Origin: Polyrhizophydium stewartii | Taxonomy: Eukaryota > Chytridiomycota > Chytridiomycetes > Rhizophydiales | NCBI GenBank assembly: GCA_027604665.1 | Contig: JADGIZ010000561.1 | Span: forward strand, 1 to 11,830 | Direction: 5' to 3' | Length of the DNA stretch: 11,830 bases | Part shown: positions 1 to 7,472 of the stretch, one piece after another | Position numbering within the stretch: position 1 is the stretch's first letter | Layout: every line of letters begins with the position of its first letter | The notes under the pieces: model-generated | What the model was told of the DNA's origin: nothing | Seen by the model: only the letters and a program-made list of their open reading frames with translations | Database searches by the model: none | Made by a program: the position numbers and the translations under genes

Positions 1-1549
1 CAGCCAAGCCCGCCGCCGCCGCCGTCGCTGCCGCCAAGCCCGCTGCCTTTGCCGGCGCCTTCGACTACGAGGCCTTTTACCAGACCGAGCTCGACAAGAA
101 GCACAAGGACAAGAGCTACCGCTACTTCAACAACATCAACCGCCTCGCGCAGCTGTTCCCGACGGCCCACACGGGCACCGGCGAGCACGTCACCGTGTGG
201 TGCTCCAACGACTACCTCGGCATGTCCAGGCACTCGCTCGTGACCGAGAACATGAAGTGCGTTGCCCGCCGCGCCGTTGGATCGTGGCGTGGGGTCGAAT
301 TCGTCGGGCTTCTGGCTGACGCGAGACGCCGCGTGTTGGTGATTCACCCGTTTCCCCGCGCCCGCCGCCTGATCCTGTCCCCGCACACGACATCTCCCCG
401 CCGACCAGGGCCACGCTCGACAAGTACGGAGCCGGCGCCGGCGGCACGCGCAACATTGCCGGCAACGCCCAGCTGCACCTCAGCCTCGAGCGCGAGCTCG
501 CCGATCTGCACAAGAAGCCCGCGGCCCTCGTCTTCTCGTCGTGCTTTGTCGCCAACGACGCCACGCTCTCGACACTGGGCTCCAAGCTGCCCGGCTGCGT
601 CATCTTCTCGGACGCTTCCAACCACGCCTCGATGATCCAGGGCATCCGCCACTCGGGCGCTCCCAAGAAGATCTTCCGCCACAACGACCTGGCCCACCTC
701 GAGGAGCTGCTGCAGTCGGTCGACATCAACACGCCAAAGATCATTGCCTTTGAGTCGGTGTACTCGATGTCGGGCTCGATCGGCCACATCAAGGAGATCG
801 CCGCCCTCGCCCGCAAGTACAACGCCATCACCTTCCTCGACGAGGTCCACGCCGTCGGCATGTACGGCCGCACCGGCGCCGGCGTCGCCGAGTACATTGA
901 CGCCATGGACGAGATCGACATCATCACGGGCACGCTCGGCAAGGCCTACGGCGTCGTCGGCGGCTACATCGCCGCCTCGGCCCCGCTCGTCGACATGATC
1001 CGCTCCTATGCCCCGGGCTTCATCTTCACGACGTCGCTGCCGCCCGTCGTGGTCTCGGGTGCCCTGACGTCGATCCGCTATCTCAAGACGTCGCAGGCCG
1101 AGCGCAGCGCCCAGCAGCTGCACACGCGAGACCTCAAGGGCCGCCTCGACGCCCTCGGTATCCCCGTCGTCCCCAACCCGAGCCACATTGTGCCCGTCCT
1201 CGTTGGCGACGCCGAGACGGCCAAGTCGGTCTCGGACGAGCTGCTGTACAAGTACCAGATCTATGTCCAGAGCATCAACTTCCCCACGGTCGCCCGCGGC
1301 GAGGAGCGCCTGCGCATCACGCCGACCCCGGGCCACACGGCCGAGCTCGCCGACGTGCTCGTCGACGCCCTCTCGACCATCTGGCGCGAGCGCGGCCTCA
1401 AGACCGTCGAGGACTGGGCTGCCGTTGGCGGCAACGCCGGCGTCGGCACCGGCCAGCGCGTCGAGCAGCTCGTTAAGCTCGAGGACATTGAGATCCCCGC
1501 CGGCTACGTGCCCTCGCACGAGTCGGTCACTGTCTCGGCCTCGGCCTGA
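1..1549 (+). CDS. HEM1: 5-aminolevulinate synthase, mitochondrial (5' partial)
   Basis: This enzyme condenses glycine with succinyl-CoA to give 5-aminolevulinate, using pyridoxal phosphate. It is the first step of heme synthesis and acts in the mitochondrial matrix. The visible exons are 3-256 and 409-1549, about 464 codons ending in TGA. The start codon, mitochondrial presequence and any heme-regulatory Cys-Pro motifs lie left of the window; the first visible residues are an Ala/Pro/Lys-rich stretch. Family landmarks in order are [13 protein letters not shown], then [14 protein letters not shown] just after the intron, [12 protein letters not shown] with the cofactor-binding Asp, and [13 protein letters not shown] with the Schiff-base Lys codon at 941-943. 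[14 protein letters not shown] and [11 protein letters not shown] follow. The motif order and density fit fungal ALAS rather than the related KBL or BioF enzymes, because the [13 protein letters not shown] and TPTPGHT signatures are ALAS-like. The downstream neighbour is convergent, so no operon logic applies. The 5' edge is truncated only by the window. Confidence 0.96.
257..408 (+). other. Intron of the ALAS gene (152 bp)
   Basis: The donor is AA|GTGCGT and the acceptor is GACCAG|GG. The split codon AA+G restores Lys and joins VTENMK to [12 protein letters not shown] in frame. Without splicing the upstream frame loses similarity after ENMK, while the downstream exon is in another frame. A candidate branch site GGCTGAC lies at 314-320, rather far from the acceptor. 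Confidence 0.9.
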
Positions 1550-1965
1550 GCGCTGCGCGGCTGTCGCACATTTGTGTATGTGATCACTCCGCTGTCCATC
1601 CAACCCCAACCCCCTACAAACCCAACCCCTCGTTCTTTCTCGCTTCCGCTGCCGTCGGACCCATGTGCTCGCGCAGCCGCTGCAGCCCGCCTCAAGCCCA
1701 ACAACCACAGACGCGCACAGCGGCCCGCGATGGCGCCGCAGCGCAGGCTCCCCTCCATATCATCCCCTTGTCGAATCCAGCCAAAGCCCACCTGGAGATC
1801 GCCGCTGCACGCGTTGCTTGGCGTCTCCTGATCTCTCTGCCTCCAAAAATCCTCTGTCGTGCACCGGCGCGCCTCTGCTCCGCCCACCCAGATGCAATGA
1901 AGCGCTCCTCATGGTCTCGGCATCTCTGTGCGGCATTTTCATTCTGCGCGCTCGCGAGCTCTGAC
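1550..1965. other. Convergent intergenic region between ALAS and DUS3
   Basis: This 416 bp stretch holds the 3' ends of two facing genes. No conserved protein can be read in any frame; the short open frames look like GC-rich chance frames. A T/G-rich stretch just after the ALAS stop (about 1569-1583, around TTGTGTATGTG) is a possible 3'-end processing element. From about 1597 to 1650 the plus strand is very C-rich with A/T interruptions. I see no AATAAA on the plus strand here, and no RNA gene. Confidence 0.6.
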
Positions 1966-4236
1966 TCAGCCCTCGGGCTCGTATGAGTTGGACTTGTGCT
2001 TGGGCAGAAACACAAACGACTCTGGCGCGGGGCCGAGCAGCATCTCGGAGATCTTGATCCAGTCCTTGACGTTGTCGCTGGCCATGAGTGTCTCGAGGTC
2101 GTTGCGGCCCACAAACTGCTGCGGCCGCTCGTTCATGCGCTGCGGCAGCACCTCGATCAGGTCGACGGGCACGTAGCGGTGCAGGAACGACAGCCACTCG
2201 CACAAGAACCTGCGCGTGGTGTTGACGCCGAGTGTATCACTGCCCCAGTGCTCGAGGCCATGGTTTGTGAATTTCTTGAGCATCTCGAGGCGCTCCGAGG
2301 CCGAAATGTCGTACAGCTTGCCTGTCTGGATCTCGCTAAACAGCCACGGCTTGATGAGCGCGCCGCGGCCAATCATGCACCCGGCAAAGAGCGACTCGCC
2401 CGAGCCGTCGTCGTCGATGCCGTCGTCGATCAGCGCCTTCTCCTCGCGCAGTGCGTCGGCCTCGCCACCAACGGCCCCGGCAATCACGTCCGCGTCAATG
2501 TCGACCTCGTTCGCGCGCTGGAGCGCCTGGCGGCCCGCTTCAATGTGGCCCCAGTACTCTTGCGGCGAGAGAATGTCGCCGTTGCCAAAGAAGGCCGGCG
2601 ACGAGGCAATCGACCCCGTGCCGCCCGTGTGCCTGGACACCACAGCCTTGGCGCACCGGATCGTGTAGTCCCAGTCGGCGAGCTTCGTGTACCGCTGGTC
2701 CTTTGTGCGGCCGTGCAGCGTGATCGCGCTGACGCCGCAGTCGCGCATCATGGGCATCAGCCGGTGCGCGACGAGCCGGTGGTTGTTGAGGCCCATGCGC
2801 ATCTTGACCGTGATGGGGATTTTCGACACGTGCACGGCGCCGAGCAGCATGCCGCGCACCTTGGTGCGCCGCTCGAGCAGGCCGCTGCCGGACCCGCGCG
2901 TCGTCAGCGCGTCGACGGGGCAGCCCATGTTCAGATCGATGAAGTCGGCCTCGATTCCCTTCTCCGAAAGCACTTCGACGCAGCGCGTGAACGTCTCGGG
3001 GTGGCTCGCCGCAATCTGCACGCCAAACAGCGTCTCGCTCTCGTGTCGCCGCATCAGCGCCCACTCCTGCGCGCCGCCTTCGAGGAGGTGCTTGGCGATG
3101 GCCATCTCGCTGCACGTCACATCGACGCCAAAGCCCTTGCACACGCGGCGGAACGGCAGGTTGCCCACCGTCGTCAGCGGCGCAAGGTACGTCTTGCCGC
3201 GCAGGTTGAGGACCTTCTTCTCAGTCGGCCGCAGCGGAATCTGCGTGCCCTCGGCCCCGGCCTCAATGCGCTCGAGCTTGGCGCCATGCTCGGGATCCCG
3301 CGACTCGGCCGCGCCGTTCTCCGACACGGCCTCGTCGTCCTTGATAGCCTCGTCGTTGGCACCCCCGTCAATGGCAGCATCGTCGATGGCAGCACCCTCG
3401 ATGGCAGCATCGCCCGCGGCCTCGCTGCTCTTGGCGGCTGCATGGGCAGCGGCCAGCTTGGCCTCGCGCACCGCGCGGTTGCGCTGGCCAGCGGCCTCAT
3501 GCTCCTTCATGGCGCGCGTCGACTCGGTGGCCCACCACTTCAGGAACTCGGTCGACTTTTCCTTGTTGACTCCCTTGAGCTTGGCGCCCCGGGCCACATC
3601 GCGCATGTGCAGGTTCTTCACAAACTCGGCTTCGTCATGCAAGTTGTCGCTGCGCACGAGCTGCACGAACGTGTCCATGTCCGTGTGCGCCTTAGCGAAG
3701 CGGCAGCGCAGGCCAAAGCGACACTTGCCGAGCAGATCGTAGATTGGGCACCGCTCGCCCAGGTCCTCGCCCTTGACGGCCAGGTACGCCGCAACGTCGT
3801 GCGAGTGCTTGCACTTTTCGCCAAACGGACACTCGATGTTCTGGGCGACCGACGGGCACAGGCGGACCTCGTCGCGCGGCGTCATCTGCTTGCGCTCCTT
3901 GGGCTTGTTCATGCCGCGGTTCTTGTTGTGCCGGCCCTTGCCGCGCGCGCCGCCGTCGTCGCCGCGCTGGCGCTTCGCGTCCCCAGCCTCGGCGTCGTCG
4001 TCGCCATAGTCGGCCTCAGCTCCGGCTCCGGCGTCGGCGGCGTCGGCGGGCTTGCCGGGCGCAATCTTCACGCGGAACTGCTCCTTGATGCGCAGCACGC
4101 CGCTGGCGCGCGGCGCAGGCTCGGCGGGCTGCTGGACGCTCTCGTCCGCGGCGCCAGCGCCGGCATGCGCCTGCGAGGCCTCTCCCTCGGCAGATCGTTT
4201 CATGGCGAAGACGTTTTCTGATATCCATCGGAGCAT
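1966..4236 (-). CDS. DUS3: tRNA-dihydrouridine(47) synthase [NAD(P)+]
   Basis: This FMN enzyme reduces uridine 47 in the variable loop of tRNAs. The single exon encodes 756 aa from the first ATG. A second in-frame ATG at 4203 (Met12, MKRSAEGEAS) has an equally good context and may be the real start. The N-terminal 110 residues are low-complexity and charged. Two CCCH zinc fingers follow: C-x8-C-x5-C-x3-H at residues 127-146, and a C-x8-C-x5-C-x5-H variant at 163-184. A linker at about 250-330 contains Ala/Ile/Asp repeats. The TIM-barrel domain spans about 341-640, with LAPLTTVGNLPFRR, the catalytic Cys439 in DLNMGCP, Lys478 in TVKMRMG, His508 in LHGRTKDQRYT and the FFGNGDILS phosphate-binding strand. 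The C-terminal helical domain (GLEHWGSDTLGV, LPQRMNERP, LPKHK) is typical of Dus3/DUS3L. About 50 extra residues (roughly 567-617) sit between FFGNGDILSPQEYWGHIE and CMIGRGALIKPWLF, a region that is short in the family. The gene is intronless, unlike its neighbours further right. Confidence 0.96.
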   Translation of the reverse strand: MLRWISENVFAMKRSAEGEASQAHAGAGAADESVQQPAEPAPRASGVLRIKEQFRVKIAPGKPADAADAGAGAEADYGDDDAEAGDAKRQRGDDGGARGKGRHNKNRGMNKPKERKQMTPRDEVRLCPSVAQNIECPFGEKCKHSHDVAAYLAVKGEDLGERCPIYDLLGKCRFGLRCRFAKAHTDMDTFVQLVRSDNLHDEAEFVKNLHMRDVARGAKLKGVNKEKSTEFLKWWATESTRAMKEHEAAGQRNRAVREAKLAAAHAAAKSSEAAGDAAIEGAAIDDAAIDGGANDEAIKDDEAVSENGAAESRDPEHGAKLERIEAGAEGTQIPLRPTEKKVLNLRGKTYLAPLTTVGNLPFRRVCKGFGVDVTCSEMAIAKHLLEGGAQEWALMRRHESETLFGVQIAASHPETFTRCVEVLSEKGIEADFIDLNMGCPVDALTTRGSGSGLLERRTKVRGMLLGAVHVSKIPITVKMRMGLNNHRLVAHRLMPMMRDCGVSAITLHGRTKDQRYTKLADWDYTIRCAKAVVSRHTGGTGSIASSPAFFGNGDILSPQEYWGHIEAGRQALQRANEVDIDADVIAGAVGGEADALREEKALIDDGIDDDGSGESLFAGCMIGRGALIKPWLFSEIQTGKLYDISASERLEMLKKFTNHGLEHWGSDTLGVNTTRRFLCEWLSFLHRYVPVDLIEVLPQRMNERPQQFVGRNDLETLMASDNVKDWIKISEMLLGPAPESFVFLPKHKSNSYEPEG
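3367..3411 (-). repeat. Three imperfect 15-bp tandem copies inside DUS3
   Basis: The plus-strand unit is about GTCGATGGCAGCATC, three copies with one or two changes each. It encodes the DAAIEGAAIDDAAIDGG-type linker between the zinc fingers and the catalytic barrel. The unit length is a multiple of three, so copy-number change would keep the frame. Confidence 0.8.
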
Positions 4237-4306
4237 TGTCGGCGCGCGTCCTCAGGGGGCGACGAGCGATCGACATCCGCCACCCGCCTTGTCGCGCCTG
4301 CCGCGC
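4237..4306. promoter_or_regulatory. Short divergent promoter region
   Basis: DUS3 (minus) and the epimerase-like gene (plus) start back to back here with only 70 bp between first ATGs, or 103 bp if DUS3 starts at 4203. Both promoters and 5' leaders must fit here or overlap coding sequence. I see no clear TATA box. This is inferred from gene layout, not from a recognised element. Confidence 0.5.
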
Positions 4307-5164
4307 ATGTCCGTCTCGGTGCTCGTCCTCGGCCAGGGCTTTGTCGGCGGCTACGTCTCGCAGCTGTGCGCGCAGCGCGGCATCGCGGCGGCAGCAACCT
4401 CGCGCAGCGGCCGCGCGGGCACACTGCCGTTTGTGTTCGACCCGCAGTCGTCGGACCCAGCGCCGTTCGCGGCGCTGCCGGCGGCGGGCACGGTGCTGGT
4501 GACGTTCCCCGTGCTCGGCGCCGCTGCGATGCAGACGCTCATGGGCCTGTACACCCAGACGCACCCGCCTGCGGCGCCGCAGTTTGTGCTGCTCGGATCA
4601 ACGCGCGCATGGGATCCAGCGCTCGGCGCCGCCGCGCCGGGCGTGTGGCTCGACCGCCACGCCCGCATCGACGTCGCCGCCGATCCGCGCCTGCAGGCCG
4701 AGCAGGCCGTGCTCGACGCCCGCGGCGCCGTCGTCAACCTCTCGGGCCTGTGGGGCGGCGCCCGCGACCCGCGCGCGTGGGTGGTGCGGGTCGCACCCTC
4801 GCGCGACGCCCTCGCCGGCAAGGGCTCGCTGCATCTCATCCATGGCATCGACGCTGCCCGCATCGTGCTCGCCCTGCACGAGTCCTTCACGCCGGGCGAG
4901 CGCTGGATCGCCACCGATCTCGCCGTCTACGACTGGTGGGAGCTCGCCGCCGCCTGGAGCGCCTCGCTCTCGCCCGATACCGGCGCCGACGCCATCCGCG
5001 AGCCCGCCATCTGGGTCGCTGACCTCATGCGCGATCGAGGTGTGCGCGGCCTGCCTCGTCCCGTCTCCGAGCTCGGCCGTGCACTCGACTCGCGCGAGAC
5101 CTGGCGCGCACTCGGTCTGCACGCCCCCGTGCGCACGCTCAAGACCCTGCCCGCGCTGCTCTGA
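4307..5164 (+). CDS. NAD(P)-binding Rossmann protein, atypical SDR / YeeZ-like
   Basis: This intronless 285-aa protein has an N-terminal dinucleotide-binding motif, LVLGQGFVGGY (GxGxxG at residues 9-14), directly after the chosen ATG. The open frame extends upstream antisense to DUS3, but the Rossmann strand beginning at Met1 makes 4307 the natural start. Later landmarks are VLVTFPVLG, FVLLGSTRAWD (the SDR strand that usually carries SSTxVYG), LQAEQAVL, VVNLSGLWGG and LIHGIDAARIVLAL. This order is that of the atypical SDR family of NAD-dependent epimerase-like proteins, including bacterial YeeZ. The usual catalytic YxxxK is not visible where expected; the segment reads WLDRHARIDVAADPRLQAE. 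It may therefore be a binding or regulatory protein or use another mechanism. No signal peptide or membrane segment is visible. The substrate is unknown. Family-level call is fairly safe; function is not. Confidence 0.85.
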   Translation: MSVSVLVLGQGFVGGYVSQLCAQRGIAAAATSRSGRAGTLPFVFDPQSSDPAPFAALPAAGTVLVTFPVLGAAAMQTLMGLYTQTHPPAAPQFVLLGSTRAWDPALGAAAPGVWLDRHARIDVAADPRLQAEQAVLDARGAVVNLSGLWGGARDPRAWVVRVAPSRDALAGKGSLHLIHGIDAARIVLALHESFTPGERWIATDLAVYDWWELAAAWSASLSPDTGADAIREPAIWVADLMRDRGVRGLPRPVSELGRALDSRETWRALGLHAPVRTLKTLPALL

Positions 5165-5201
5165 TGACCCTCTCCTGCTCCATCCCCGCCAAATCTGAGC
5201 C

Positions 5202-5207
5202 AATAAA
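5202..5207 (+). terminator. AATAAA polyadenylation signal of the epimerase-like gene
   Basis: An exact AATAAA hexamer lies 38 bp after the stop codon at 5162-5164, inside the 141-bp convergent gap before the stop codon of the UBX-domain gene. In a region this GC-rich an exact hexamer at that place is unlikely by chance. Confidence 0.6.
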
Positions 5208-5305
5208 CCCGGACCGGCCGCGCGCTGCTTTCATTCATCGGCTTCGTACGCATGAGATCCCCGCACGGCCATGTCCGCCTCCAGGCAAAGCGACGTCGCG
5301 AACAG

Positions 5306-7397
5306 CTACAGCTCGTCGTCGATGCGCTCCTCAACAACCACACTCGCGCTCGGCGCCAGTCCGGCCTCGGCAAACGTCTGCTCCATGTCGCGGTACACCC
5401 GTCGCGGGTACGGGTTCACAATCACAAACTCAGTGTCCAGATCCAGCGGGCTCAGGTCGTGCGTCTCGACAAAGTTCCACAGAAGCTGCACGCGGTCGTC
5501 CGCCTTGAACCGGCGCACAACGCGTTGCCCGCTGGGCAGGCGGATGCCAAGCCGCGCCGTGTTGGGCTCGCTGGCCGGCGGCTCCGCCGGCATCTCGGCA
5601 GCGAGCTCAAGCTTGCGCTGCTTGCGACGCTGCCCACTCCAGTCAGCACACAAGGGCCAGAGGGTCACAGAGCGCCATCGCAGTCAAACCGCGCCGCACC
5701 TCTCTCCGCTGCTCCTTCTCGCGTTCCGCCCGCTCGCTTTCCTCCTGCTCGCGAGCAAGGCGCTCCATCTCCTCGCGCGCCTTGCGGGCCTGGGTGCAGC
5801 GCGCAGCAGCAGTCAGCGATACTGCGACAACAAGCAATCTTGTGCGCCAGGACCGGTGCACAGACCTTTTCCTGGTCCGCCCGAAGCGAGGCCTCGTACG
5901 CGGCGTCCTGCTGCTGCCGGATCTGGCGCGCAGCCTCACGGCTCGCCCTGTACACAGGCGTCAGCAGCAAGACAGACGCCGCTCCGCTCAGTAACCAGCG
6001 CACCTCTCTGCGCGCGCGCCTGCGAGCTGCGGGTCGAAGCGGTCAAACAGCCGCTGCAGCTTGGTAATGATGCGCTCGGTCGACATGAGGCCCTCAAAGC
6101 GGGACGCGACGACCATGTTGGAGCCCTGCAGCGTGATCAGAGCCATGAACGGATACGCCGTGGCGCCCAGGACCGAGCTGACTGCTCAAGCAACGCCTCC
6201 CGCGGCCCGCGCGTCAGCAGTGGGCAGGGCAATCCCAGCCTCATCCAGCCTGGATCGCATCTCCCAGAGTCCGCAAACTCGCCTTTGAACGCCTCGGCCT
6301 CCTTGATGTTGCCGCCCCACACGAGCACGTTGCGCTCATTGACAAAGTTAATGAACGCCTCGGACGCAAGCGTCTCGCGGCAAAAGGCCGGCGTGTCGTC
6401 GTGCTCGTCCGAGTGCAGCACCACAAGAAGGTATCGGATCTCGCGCTTGGCCGCATCGAGCGCCTGCATGTACGTCCCCGCATAGAACGCGGGATGCTTG
6501 TCGCCGTACTGCTCCACAAAGTCCTGGCGGAAGCGCGCAGCAGCAGTCTCGGCCGTCGAGCGCCGGCCCGCCGCCCGCCGCACCGCAGTGCGGCGCCGCG
6601 TGCCCAGGCCCAGAAACGGGAGGAAGCCCACTGGCGCCAGGCGGGCCGACCCGGCCATCGCAGAGGACCCGTTGGTGTCGGTGAACCGTGGCGGGGTGGG
6701 CGGCAGCCGCCGGCGCGGCACTCACGGGTAAACGACATGACGGCCCACAGGAACTTGAAGCCCCACTGCAGCGGCGTCGTGAACAGCGCCAGCAGCGTCG
6801 GGGTCTGCGGCAGGAGGAGGCTCGGGTCAGCGACGGCGAGGGACTGGCGGGCACCGCCAGCGAGCGCTCACCGGCCGCTGCACGTCCGCGCGCAGCCGCT
6901 GTGGCTCGTCGGGCGCTGACGCAACCGACGATGCCGTTGGCAGCAGCGGCACCTCGTCGGGTTCATCGCCCTGGGCCGCCGCGCCGGCGGTTGTGCCCTG
7001 CTCGTCACGGTGGTCTCCAAAGAAGCTGTGGACGGCCGCCTGGAGACGGGCGTTTCAGCCAAGGCAGCGGCGAACGAGGCCGCGGCGCACTCGCGGGCAC
7101 GCCCGAGGCAGCGGCAACGGTCTGCGACGGTGCAGCCCACCTCGAGGTCCCAGTTGTGCGACTCGAGCGTCGCCACGGCGGCACCAAGATCGTCGGTGCC
7201 CGAGATGGCCTGCGTGCAACCCCCCGGTCAGCGACAGCGCCCCGCTGGCAGGGCGACCCGAGGCAGCGAGACCCAGGAGAGCACCCGCCGAGAGGTCTCC
7301 GTATTCCGTGCCCCCAGCGCCCCCCGCGGGCGAGCCGCACCTGGAAGTTGAGCAGGATCTGCTTCTCGTCCGCCGAGAGCCTGTCGAGGGCCTCCAT
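5306..7397 (-). CDS. UBA-UAS-UBX membrane protein, FAF2/Ubx2-type Cdc48 adaptor
   Basis: Nine exons: 7397-7341, 7209-7141, 7039-6872, 6804-6726, 6630-6283, 6181-6004, 5947-5866, 5789-5700, 5629-5306 (464 aa; human FAF2 is similar in length). The UBA domain at about 7-49 contains LLNFQAISGTDDL and LESHNWDLEAAV. A hydrophobic hairpin lies at about 101-133 (TLLALFTTPLQWGFKFLWAV, SFTLGFLPFLGL). The thioredoxin-like UAS domain spans about 150-290 (LLVVLHSDEHDD, VLVWGGNIKEAEAF, TAYPFMALITLQGS, RFEGLM). A Glu/Arg-rich coiled coil lies at about 300-360, and the C-terminal UBX domain at about 382-460 (ARLGIRLPSGQRVVRRF). In the family the hairpin sits in the ER or lipid-droplet membrane, UBA binds ubiquitin and UBX recruits Cdc48/p97 for ER-associated degradation. 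The usual FPR p97-contact loop reads YPR (431-433). Intron 5 appears to be GC-AG. An in-frame ATG at 7472 would add 25 residues; I prefer 7397, since UBA is normally close to the N-terminus. Confidence 0.93.
6182..6282 (-). other. GC-AG intron 5 of the FAF2/Ubx2-type gene (101 bp)
   Basis: The donor reads TTCAAAG|GCGAGT and the acceptor GAGCAG|TC. The junction G+TC makes Val, giving EAFKVSSVLGATAYPF, which matches the family pattern of an RVSQAL-like turn followed by TYPF or similar. A TGCTGAC branch box lies at 6213-6219. The nearby GT alternative, a GTTTGC donor with an AG four bases further on, keeps frame but replaces the conserved Val-Ser with Gly-Asp and uses a poor donor. Confidence 0.8.
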
Positions 7398-7472
7398 CGC
7401 TGACTCCGATGGCAAACTCGCGGATGTGCCCAGCAGCAGTCTCCAACCAAGCGGCAGTGCGCACATGTGCAT

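Noticed and set aside
344..1708. 454-codon minus-strand open frame across the ALAS gene
   Set aside because: It is antisense to conserved ALAS exons, Arg/Gly/Asp-rich and without motifs. It arises from strong GC3 codon bias.
1574..1986. Several overlapping short open frames in the ALAS-DUS3 gap
   Set aside because: They are low-complexity Pro/Ser/Arg translations without motifs and lie in the 3' regions of two convergent genes.
1996..4221. 741-codon open frame on the plus strand opposite DUS3
   Set aside because: It is an antisense shadow of the GC-rich DUS3 coding sequence. Its translation is Leu/Val/Arg/His-rich with no recognisable domain, while the minus strand reads a full Dus3 protein.
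6176..6280. GT-AG alternative for intron 5 of the UBX gene
   Set aside because: It keeps frame but needs a weak GTTTGC donor and replaces the conserved Val-Ser with Gly-Asp.
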